This document shows positions 1-6,110 of a DNA stretch of 64,000 bases, one piece after another. The translations under genes and the position numbers were made by a program. The DNA lies in the NCBI GenBank assembly GCA_965661115.1, contig CBFICO010000001.1, forward strand, positions 35,688 to 99,687. Direction: 5' to 3'. The notes under the pieces were generated by a model. The model was not told the DNA's origin. It made no database searches and saw nothing but the letters and a program-made list of their open reading frames with translations. The stretch comes from UBA6770 sp965661115. Its GTDB lineage: Bacteria; Bacteroidota; Bacteroidia; Flavobacteriales_G; Salibacteraceae. Position 1 is the stretch's first letter. Each line of letters starts with the position of its first letter.

Positions 1-162
1 GTTATAAAAATTGACGTAGACAAAAACCCTGCTCTTTCGGATAAGTTTCAGATTAGAGGCGTTCCTACCATGATGTTGTTTAAAGATGGAAGTCCTGTTT
101 GGAGGCAGTCTGGCGTTTTACAAAAAGAGCAGATAATAAACGAGATTGAATCAACTATCTAA
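1..162 (+). CDS. Thioredoxin, C-terminal part (cut by window start)
   Basis: Frame 1 is open from the window edge to TAA at 160-162 and gives 53 residues of a thioredoxin fold. The conserved cis-proline segment GVPTMMLF is followed by the phenylalanine, lysine and glycine of the last strand pair, and a final helix ends in EIESTI. The CxxC redox site would lie upstream, outside the window, so whether this is a classical thioredoxin or a related thiol reductase cannot be decided here. It ends 130 bp before dxs, which has its own promoter box. Confidence 0.8.
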   Translation, partial: VIKIDVDKNPALSDKFQIRGVPTMMLFKDGSPVWRQSGVLQKEQIINEIESTI

Positions 163-262
163 TGGCACTATGATTTAGTTCCTTTTCTCTACAAATAATA
201 CAACTGTATTGAACCTAACCTTCTGTCTGATTGTACTTAAGATTCAATGGGTGCTTAAAATG

Positions 263-271
263 TATATTTGC
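263..271 (+). promoter_or_regulatory. Bacteroidota -7 promoter box of dxs
   Basis: TATATTTGC matches the Bacteroidota sigma-ABfr -7 consensus TAnnTTTG and lies 20 bp before the ATG at 292. The box contains an in-frame TTG at 268 that could be mistaken for a start codon. No convincing -33 TTTG is seen at the usual distance. Confidence 0.7.
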
Positions 272-291
272 ACCACGGAACACACTCAATT

Positions 292-2229
292 ATGGAAAAG
301 GAAATAAAACCAGGTCCGCTATTAAGTCAGATTAACTCACCTGACGACCTAAAAAAATTCAAAGAAGAAGACCTTCCTCAAATTGCTTTTGAACTAAGAG
401 ATTACATAATCGACCTAGTATCTCAAAAAGGAGGTCACTTTGGTGCTAGCCTGGGTGTAGTAGAGCTTACCGTGGCTTTACATTATGTATTTAATACCCC
501 TAAAGACCAATTAGTTTGGGACGTTGGCCACCAAGCATACGGACACAAAATATTAACTGGCCGAAGAGATGTTTTCCATACTAACCGTAAATACAACGGT
601 ATTTCTGGCTTTCCGAAAAGAAAAGAAAGCGAATTCGATGCGATGGGTGTTGGACACTCAAGTACATCAATTTCGGCTGCATTGGGCATGGCCGTTGCTA
701 ATCGTCACAAAGGTGAACACGATACGCAACATATTGCCGTAATTGGCGATGGAGCAATGACAGCAGGGTTGGCTTTTGAAGGGTTAAACCACGGTGGCGT
801 AGAAAACACCAACATGATTGTTGTATTGAACGATAACTGCATGTCTATCGACCCGAATGTTGGTGCACTTAAAGAATATCTTACCGATATCAGTACTTCG
901 CACACCTACAACAAGGTTAAAGACGAAGTGTGGAATTTATTAGGCAAGATTTCTAAGTTCGGACCCAACGCACAAGTAATTGCTGCTAGGGTAGAAAATG
1001 CGGTTAAGCATTCATTGCTTAATGAATCAAACTATTTTGAGTCGCTTCAATGGCGTTATTTTGGTCCTATTGATGGTCACGATACCATCAGAGTTAAAAA
1101 GGTTTTAGAGGATTTAAAAGATATACCAGGTCCAAAAATTTTACACTGCCTAACAAAGAAAGGTAAAGGTTATTTTGCTGCAGAAGAAGGTAGTCCGACT
1201 ACGTGGCATGCACCAGGTTTGTTTAATAAAGAAACCGGTGAAATTGTAAAAGTTGTTCCCAAAAATCCTCAACCACCAAAGTTTCAAGATGTGTTTGGTC
1301 ACACGATAATCGAGTTAGCCGAAAAGAACGATAAAATAATGGGTGTTACACCTGCAATGCCTTCTGGTTCTTCACTTAAATTTATGATGGAAGCAATGCC
1401 AGATAGAGCTTTTGATGTGGGAATTGCAGAACAGCATGCCGTTACTTTCTCTGCCGGAATGGCCACTCAAGGACTTGTGCCTTTCTGTAACATTTACAGT
1501 TCATTCATGCAGCGGGCATACGATTCTGTAGTGCATGATGTTGCTATCCAAGATTTACACGTAGTATTTTGTCTGGATCGAGCGGGATTAGTTGGAGCGG
1601 ATGGGCCAACGCATCACGGGGCTTATGATATCCCTTACATGCGTTGTATTCCAAATATGGTTGTTTCTTCGCCAATGAACGAGGAAGAATTGCGTAACCT
1701 AATGTACACTGGGCAGTTGGAGAAAAATGCTGCTCCATGGGTAATTCGTTATCCAAGAGGTAATGGCGTTATGACCGATTGGAAAAAGCCGCTTAAAGAA
1801 ATTAAAGTGGGAACTGGTCGGAAAGTAAAATCTGGTGACGATATCGCCATCTTAACTTTTGGTCCAATAGGAAACCTAGCTGTTGATGCTTGCAATACAT
1901 TGGCTGAAAAAGGAATTTCCGCAGCGCATTACGATATGCGATTTGCAAAACCTATTGACGAAGTTATGCTGCACGAAGTTTTCGGCAAGTTTGATAAAAT
2001 TATCACCGTTGAAGACGGATGTTTAGACGGAGGAATTGGAAGTGCCATTGTTGAGTTTATGGCAGACCATGGTTATGCAGCAAAAGTTAAACGATTAGGT
2101 ATTCCAGATAGAATTGTGGAGCACGGCTCACAAGCGGAGTTATACAGAGAATGTGGTTACGACGCACAAGCTATGTTGGAAGCTGCTGAGCAACTTTTAT
2201 CAAAAAAAGCGCATACTTTAGCGAGCTAA
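292..2229 (+). CDS. dxs: 1-deoxy-D-xylulose-5-phosphate synthase
   Basis: Thiamine-diphosphate enzyme that condenses pyruvate and glyceraldehyde 3-phosphate to DXP, the first step of the MEP isoprenoid pathway and a precursor for thiamine and pyridoxal; cytosolic. The 645-residue length is normal. Visible are the catalytic His49 (GGHF), the TPP/Mg motif GDGAMTAG near residue 152 with Asn182, the transketolase pyrimidine-binding segment FDVGIAEQHA, and a C-terminal transketolase domain. The ATG at 292 is chosen because the in-frame TTG at 268 sits inside the -7 promoter box. The same frame runs straight on past the TAA into RNase HI. Confidence 0.96.
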   Translation: MEKEIKPGPLLSQINSPDDLKKFKEEDLPQIAFELRDYIIDLVSQKGGHFGASLGVVELTVALHYVFNTPKDQLVWDVGHQAYGHKILTGRRDVFHTNRKYNGISGFPKRKESEFDAMGVGHSSTSISAALGMAVANRHKGEHDTQHIAVIGDGAMTAGLAFEGLNHGGVENTNMIVVLNDNCMSIDPNVGALKEYLTDISTSHTYNKVKDEVWNLLGKISKFGPNAQVIAARVENAVKHSLLNESNYFESLQWRYFGPIDGHDTIRVKKVLEDLKDIPGPKILHCLTKKGKGYFAAEEGSPTTWHAPGLFNKETGEIVKVVPKNPQPPKFQDVFGHTIIELAEKNDKIMGVTPAMPSGSSLKFMMEAMPDRAFDVGIAEQHAVTFSAGMATQGLVPFCNIYSSFMQRAYDSVVHDVAIQDLHVVFCLDRAGLVGADGPTHHGAYDIPYMRCIPNMVVSSPMNEEELRNLMYTGQLEKNAAPWVIRYPRGNGVMTDWKKPLKEIKVGTGRKVKSGDDIAILTFGPIGNLAVDACNTLAEKGISAAHYDMRFAKPIDEVMLHEVFGKFDKIITVEDGCLDGGIGSAIVEFMADHGYAAKVKRLGIPDRIVEHGSQAELYRECGYDAQAMLEAAEQLLSKKAHTLAS

Positions 2230-2238
2230 GCTAAAGCT

Positions 2239-2709
2239 ATCGCAACTATTACAATTTACACAGACGGCGCTGCCAAAGGAAACCCCGGTAACGGAGGTTA
2301 TGGCATTGTGCTATTGGCCGGAACTCATCGAAAAGAGTTATCTGGTGGTTTCAGAAAAACCACCAATAACCGCATGGAATTATTGGCGGTAATTGTTGCA
2401 CTTGAAACTTTAAAAGGCGAAAACCACGATGTAACCATCTATTCTGACTCTAAATACGTAGTAAACTCTATTGAAAAAAAATGGGTTTGGGGTTGGCAGA
2501 AAAAAGGCTTCGCCAAAAAAGCTAATCCAGACTTATGGCGCAGGTTTTTACGCATCTACCCAAAGCACAACGTAAAATTAGAGTGGGTAAAAGGTCATGC
2601 CAATATACCTGAAAACGAACGCTGTGATTCCCTAGCTGTAGCAGCCGCTACTCAAGAAAACTTACCGCCAGATATCGGATACGAAAGTGCTGAACCTACC
2701 TTACTGTAA
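2239..2709 (+). CDS. rnhA: Ribonuclease HI, apparent non-canonical ATC start
   Basis: Cleaves the RNA strand of RNA-DNA hybrids in replication and R-loop removal. The four acidic metal ligands are present: Asp in IYTDGA, Glu in NNRMELLAV, Asp in IYSDSKY and Asp in ENERCDSLA; the loop HANIPENE is also typical. The first ATG/GTG-type codon (GTG at 2308) would delete the catalytic IYTDGAAKGNPG segment, so it cannot be the start. Upstream, the frame is closed only by the dxs TAA at 2227-2229. ATC at 2239 gives (M)ATITIYTDG, the usual N-terminus of the family, so an ATG-to-ATC change or a rare AUC start is inferred; ATT at 2248 is another option. Convergent with the next gene, 2 bp apart. Confidence 0.85.
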   Translation: MATITIYTDGAAKGNPGNGGYGIVLLAGTHRKELSGGFRKTTNNRMELLAVIVALETLKGENHDVTIYSDSKYVVNSIEKKWVWGWQKKGFAKKANPDLWRRFLRIYPKHNVKLEWVKGHANIPENERCDSLAVAAATQENLPPDIGYESAEPTLL

Positions 2710-2711
2710 GT

Positions 2712-3713
2712 TTACCCCATGTTTAAATGCTTCAGAACATCCTTAGCCTGATGCCACTCTAGTCGTGGTCCAAATTGAGCCACCACTTTAGAAGATGCCA
2801 ATGAAGCTAATTTACCCGCATCGGCAAAACTTCTACCATTGGTAATTCCATACAGGAACGCACCTGCAAATAAATCTCCTGCACCGTTAGTGTCAATCGC
2901 GTTCACTTTATACGGCTCAATATCAATAAACGTATCACCGTCAAAAATTATAGCACCGTTTTCTCCTTGAGTAATAACAAAGCGCTTTGCATCTCTTTTG
3001 AGTGCTTCACGTGCCTCCTCTAAATTGTCTTTGCCTGTGAAGAGCATTGCCTCTTCTTCGTTGCAAAAAAGCAGATCTACACTTGCACCCACAACTTCTT
3101 GCATTGGCTCTCTAAAGTACTTTACCATAGAAGGGTCAGAAAAAGTCAAGGCTGTTTTTACTCCGTTTTCTTCTGCAATTTTTTTGGCGTGTTTCATGGC
3201 TTCTTGACCATTTTCAGAAGTAACTAAATAACCTTCAATGTACACATACTGACTATCTTTTATGGCCTCTTCTGCAATTTCAGCTTTAGAGTAATTTGAA
3301 GTAATTCCCAAAAAGGTGTTCATAGTTCTAGAGGCGTCCTCAGACGTCATCACTAAGCATTTTCCTGTAATTCCCTCTTCTAAAGTTTGGTGATCGAGAT
3401 TGGAGTGTACACCATTTGACTTTAAATCTTTGCGATAAAACTCACCCAACTCATCGTTTGCCACTTTACACGAATAGTAGCTTGAACCACCAAATTGAGC
3501 AACTGCAATTATTGAATTGGCCGCCGATCCACCGCATTGTAGGTTGCTCTTTTCCATATTAATGGCATTTGAAAGCTGCGTTTGGCGCTCTTCGTCCACT
3601 AAGGTCATTAGTCCTTTTTCAATATCGTGGTCTTCTAAAAATTGATCGTTTACTTCAGTTACTATGTCCACCAAAGCGTTTCCAATTCCAAATACGTTGT
3701 ATTTTTTGCTCAT
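2712..3713 (-). CDS. PfkB-family carbohydrate/adenosine kinase
   Basis: Ribokinase-fold kinase of 333 residues that transfers ATP phosphate to a sugar or nucleoside hydroxyl. PfkB signature 1 appears as CGGSAANSI near residue 60 and signature 2 as DTNGAGDLFAG with the catalytic base Asp280 and the anion hole GAG. Overall look and length fit the adenosine-kinase-like branch common in Bacteroidota, but the substrate cannot be fixed from sequence alone. The ATG at 3713 is chosen because the frame extension upstream to 3761 runs through a -7 promoter box. Convergent with rnhA. Confidence 0.85.
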   Translation of the reverse strand: MSKKYNVFGIGNALVDIVTEVNDQFLEDHDIEKGLMTLVDEERQTQLSNAINMEKSNLQCGGSAANSIIAVAQFGGSSYYSCKVANDELGEFYRKDLKSNGVHSNLDHQTLEEGITGKCLVMTSEDASRTMNTFLGITSNYSKAEIAEEAIKDSQYVYIEGYLVTSENGQEAMKHAKKIAEENGVKTALTFSDPSMVKYFREPMQEVVGASVDLLFCNEEEAMLFTGKDNLEEAREALKRDAKRFVITQGENGAIIFDGDTFIDIEPYKVNAIDTNGAGDLFAGAFLYGITNGRSFADAGKLASLASSKVVAQFGPRLEWHQAKDVLKHLNMG

Positions 3714-3733
3714 GATTTTCTGATTTTGAGGCT

Positions 3734-3742
3734 GCAAATATA
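3734..3742 (-). promoter_or_regulatory. -7 promoter box of the PfkB kinase gene
   Basis: On the minus strand the sequence reads TATATTTGC, an exact match to TAnnTTTG, ending 20 bp before the ATG at 3713. Confidence 0.65.
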
Positions 3743-3843
3743 CCCGACATAAAAAAGCCACTAAAAAGCGAGTGATTTTTTTTAAAAAAGATTTGCGGAT
3801 TTATAAAAACAATTAGTTTTGCCGCTCTAAAATTCCTCCTTAC

Positions 3844-3862
3844 CTGCCTGTCGGCAGACAGG
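3844..3862. repeat. Small hairpin with two alternative pairings
   Basis: CTGCC-TGTC-GGCAG (3844-3857) and CCTGTC-GGCA-GACAGG (3847-3862) are overlapping perfect inverted repeats that exclude each other. It lies 80 bp before tRNA-Asn, without a T-run, so it is not a standard terminator. Similar short CCTGYCGGCAGRCAGG palindromes are, to my knowledge, frequent in Bacteroidota intergenic DNA. Confidence 0.5.
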
Positions 3863-3942
3863 GCTCAGAACTGAGCTTAACTAAGACAGACACGTAAGAA
3901 TAGGTTTGAAGGTCAGATAAGACGTAAAAATCAAAAACATAT

Positions 3943-4016
3943 TCCTCCTTAGCTCAGTTGGTTAGAGCATCTGACTGTTAATCAGAGGGTCCTTGGTTCG
4001 AGCCCAAGAGGAGGAG
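3943..4016 (+). tRNA. tRNA-Asn (GTT)
   Basis: A complete 74-nt cloverleaf: acceptor TCCTCCT pairs with AGGAGGA (4009-4015), discriminator G4016; D arm with AGCTCAGTTGGTTAGAGC; anticodon stem TCTGA/TCAGA with loop CTGTTAA and anticodon GTT at 3977-3979; T arm CTTGG-TTCGAGC-CCAAG. The 3' CCA is not encoded. Followed closely by a strong terminator. Confidence 0.96.
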
Positions 4017-4027
4017 CTGAAAAGCAG

Positions 4028-4061
4028 AAAGGATTTCAACGAAAGTTGGGATCCTTTTTTT
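4028..4061 (+). terminator. Rho-independent terminator of tRNA-Asn
   Basis: A 13-bp stem AAAGGATTTCAAC / GTTGGGATCCTTT with two G-T wobbles is capped by a GAAA tetraloop and followed by a run of seven T. It begins 12 nt after the tRNA. Confidence 0.9.
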
Positions 4062-4063
4062 AT

Positions 4064-4382
4064 GTTTAAATCTTCCATTAGGGTACACTTTAGGGTACAC
4101 CGGCCGTTTTAGCCGCTATTTCAAGTGCAAATTAGAAAAAAAATCAATGGGATTTTGGGCTCGTTTGGAGCCTCTATTTTTAACCAAAAAGAAAACCCGA
4201 GTATACTACTACTCGAGCTTCTTCCATGCTTATTTTCCAAAAGTTGATAGCTAGAATTTGTAATTCGAACGATTAACTGATCAACATTTCAAATAAACGA
4301 CATTACCACCGCAGCGTGTCTACTCCTTGTTGCACCTTCAAAATTCCAGGGCAGGTTAATAACTATTTTGGCAAGGAACTTG
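4064..4382. other. Gene-poor spacer next to tRNA-Asn with GGGTACAC direct repeat
   Basis: No convincing gene in about 320 bp. It holds two exact copies of GGGTACAC (4081-4088 and 4093-4100, 12-bp period) directly after the tRNA terminator, then an inverted repeat CGAGTA-TACTAC-TACTCG at 4198-4215. Direct repeats just downstream of a tRNA can be integrase arm sites of a lost integrative element, but no integrase gene remains and no duplicated tRNA end is seen, so this stays a suggestion. Confidence 0.4.
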
Positions 4383-4742
4383 ATGCAGCTTATCAAACAA
4401 CAAAAAATGGCAAACATGAAATGGTTAATTCAAAAGCCGACAAAGGATCAAATTATAAAACGCATATTACTTCTATGGATAATTTCTATCGGATTAGTGC
4501 TGTCCAATCCAACTAAATCTGATTTCTCAGATTATGTAGAACATGAAATAGAAAAGCAAAGTGACAATGAAAACTTCATTGTCGGGGGGTTAATGAACTT
4601 ATTTTCAAAGCCTACTACATTTGTAATAGAAAGTAATACACAACGTGTGGACCTATGGATACTATCTGTATATGGCACCAGTATTTTAGGTGAGGAAGCT
4701 GTCTTTATTGGGGTATGTGGTACCTTTTTCAAGGTGAGGTAA
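4383..4742 (+). CDS. Small exported/membrane-anchored protein, possibly DUF4359-like
   Basis: A 119-residue product with a lysine-rich N-terminus, one hydrophobic helix (around RILLLWIISIGLVLSNPTK, residues 27-45) and a soluble C-terminal part ending in a pattern of aromatic strands (WILSVYGTS...GVCGTFFKV). The NPTKSDF segment after the helix and the SVYGT...G.FF pattern resemble DUF4359-type proteins, a weak match from memory. The start is uncertain: ATG at 4383 or 4407, or TTG at 4368. It stands alone in the region beside tRNA-Asn, so it could be recently acquired cargo. Function unknown. Confidence 0.5.
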   Translation: MQLIKQQKMANMKWLIQKPTKDQIIKRILLLWIISIGLVLSNPTKSDFSDYVEHEIEKQSDNENFIVGGLMNLFSKPTTFVIESNTQRVDLWILSVYGTSILGEEAVFIGVCGTFFKVR

Positions 4743-4846
4743 GCTTTATAGATAGTGTATTACCTAACAAGAATATAGTTTATAAAACCTACATTTTTAG
4801 GTTCATCGTTTAACAACCAATAGACTGTACAATGTCAGCTCCAACC

Positions 4847-5032
4847 TCACATAAACTCACCCAAACCCCCTTCATCCTTTATCAACTTCAATAGCTTTCT
4901 AAGTTTTTTATCCATTTCAATTTGGTTTTTAGCTGAGAATTGTAGGTATCCATAAACTTTATTGAAAAGCTGTTCCGCCCCCCAAACCCTAACCTCCTCC
5001 ACTTGTTCTAAAAGTATGGCAACTCGCAACAT
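4847..5032 (-). CDS. Possible small helical protein (uncertain)
   Basis: A 61-codon frame on the opposite strand to arfB, rich in Lys, Glu and Leu, with an amphipathic C-terminal part (MDKKLRKLLKLIKDEGG). Its composition looks protein-like rather than like a shadow frame, and most of it lies outside arfB; it overlaps the arfB start by 17 bp. I do not recognise a family and see no clear promoter box, so it could equally be noise. Confidence 0.3.
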   Translation of the reverse strand: MLRVAILLEQVEEVRVWGAEQLFNKVYGYLQFSAKNQIEMDKKLRKLLKLIKDEGGLGEFM

Positions 5033-5438
5033 CCATATTGACTTAATTCTGCCCGAGCTAAACATTAGCACCTCGCGCAGCAGCGGCCCTGGTGGTCAGC
5101 ATGCCAATAAGGTAGAAACACGGGTTCAAGTAACGTTTAATGTGGAGCAATCAGCGCTGTTGTCGGAGGCAGAAAAGGCTGCCATTAAAGAAAAGTATGC
5201 CAACAAACTCACAAAAGAGGATGCACTGATGGTTGCTTGCGAGGACAAACGCTCTCAAGCGCAGAACAAGGAAATTGCCATTAAAAAATTGGTTCAGCTA
5301 CTCAACAAGGCCCTCGAAAAACCGAAAAAAAGAAAACCAACCCAGCCCTCAAAAGCAGCTAAACTGGAGCGCTTGGCTTCCAAAAAGAAATTATCGGATA
5401 AAAAAAGTTTGAGAAGAAAAATTTCTGGTGACGAATAG
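5016..5438 (+). CDS. arfB: Ribosome-rescue peptidyl-tRNA hydrolase ArfB
   Basis: Class-I release-factor-like protein of 140 residues that hydrolyses peptidyl-tRNA on stalled ribosomes without needing a stop codon. The catalytic GGQ is in SSGPGGQHANKVETR near residue 27, and the C-terminal tail from about residue 105 is strongly basic (KKRKP, KKKLSDKKSLRRK), which in ArfB enters the empty mRNA channel. The ATG at 5016 gives the normal N-terminus; an upstream in-frame TTG at 4962 adds an unrelated, Ser/Cys-rich extension and is rejected. Its stop is 7 bp from the end of the convergent dioxygenase gene. Confidence 0.92.
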   Translation: MATRNIHIDLILPELNISTSRSSGPGGQHANKVETRVQVTFNVEQSALLSEAEKAAIKEKYANKLTKEDALMVACEDKRSQAQNKEIAIKKLVQLLNKALEKPKKRKPTQPSKAAKLERLASKKKLSDKKSLRRKISGDE

Positions 5439-5445
5439 CAATTAG

Positions 5446-5970
5446 CTAAACAAAGCGCTCATCCGTTTCCATCACCGTACCGCACTTATCGCAAGTGCGC
5501 AATTCCTCAGAATTGTAATACTCCTTAAACCTCGGCAGAAAATCTTGCTCAATATTCGTTAACGGAAAATAAGTTTCGTGCAGTTTGTGGTTACAGTTAT
5601 CGCAAAACCAAAGCAAACCGTCTTGCATATCCGTTCCCTTTCTAACGCGCTCAATTACCAATCCAACTGTGTTGGCTGGGCGCATAGGTGAGTGCGGCGT
5701 ATTAGCAGGCAGCAAAAACATTTCTCCTTCTTTAATTGATATATCAACAGCCTTGCCTTCTTGCTGAATTCTTACGTTTATGTCTCCTTCTAACTGATAA
5801 AACAATTCCTCCGACTCGTTGTAGTGATAATCTTTACGTGCGTTCGGACCGCCCACTATCATTACAATGTAATCGCCTGCTTCTTTGTATAAATTCTTAT
5901 TTCCCACTGGTGGTTTAAGGATGTCTCTATTCTCCTCAATCCACTTATTCAGGTTAAAAGGTGCTTTCAT
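5446..5970 (-). CDS. 3-hydroxyanthranilate 3,4-dioxygenase
   Basis: Opens 3-hydroxyanthranilate to 2-amino-3-carboxymuconate semialdehyde in tryptophan (kynurenine) breakdown or de novo NAD synthesis. The 174-residue cupin has the catalytic iron ligands His49, Glu55 and His93, substrate-binding Arg45, and the second rubredoxin-like metal site Cys123, Cys126, Cys160, Cys163 that marks the bacterial enzyme. The ATG at 5970 is preferred to 5991 because the sequence MKAPFNLNKWI is the usual N-terminus. No other kynurenine-pathway dioxygenase is adjacent, but a probable aminomuconate deaminase lies at 49.6 kb and an SDR at 8.5 kb may belong to the same pathway. Confidence 0.93.
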   Translation of the reverse strand: MKAPFNLNKWIEENRDILKPPVGNKNLYKEAGDYIVMIVGGPNARKDYHYNESEELFYQLEGDINVRIQQEGKAVDISIKEGEMFLLPANTPHSPMRPANTVGLVIERVRKGTDMQDGLLWFCDNCNHKLHETYFPLTNIEQDFLPRFKEYYNSEELRTCDKCGTVMETDERFV

Positions 5971-6027
5971 AATTACGTTTTTTCGTTCCAATAAAAGTAA
6001 TCAAACTGACATTCATTGACTGAACAA

Positions 6028-6035
6028 CAAACCTA
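6028..6035 (-). promoter_or_regulatory. Possible -7 box of the 3-HAO gene
   Basis: The minus strand reads TAGGTTTG, matching TAnnTTTG, 57 bp before the ATG at 5970. The longer leader and poor -33 region make this tentative. Confidence 0.35.
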
Positions 6036-6069
6036 AATACAGCTCCGAATGTTATAGTGTTGAAAACTG

Positions 6070-6078
6070 TATTTTTGC
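6070..6078 (+). promoter_or_regulatory. -7 promoter box of the M43 protease gene
   Basis: TATTTTTGC matches TAnnTTTG and lies 32 bp before the ATG at 6111, which is itself preceded by an unusually purine-rich AGGGG. Confidence 0.6.
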
Positions 6079-6110
6079 AGCCACAAATTTTAATAAAACA
6101 AGGGGAATAT

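Noticed and set aside
268..291. TTG start of dxs at 268
   Set aside because: The TTG is part of the -7 promoter box, and the extra eight residues are not typical of Dxs.
2308..2709. RNase HI starting at GTG 2308
   Set aside because: It would lack the catalytic Asp in IYTDGA and the first strand, while the upstream codons clearly encode them in the same frame.
4316..4516. 66-codon plus-strand frame beside tRNA-Asn
   Set aside because: It overlaps the better-supported exported-protein gene in another frame and has a random-looking composition.
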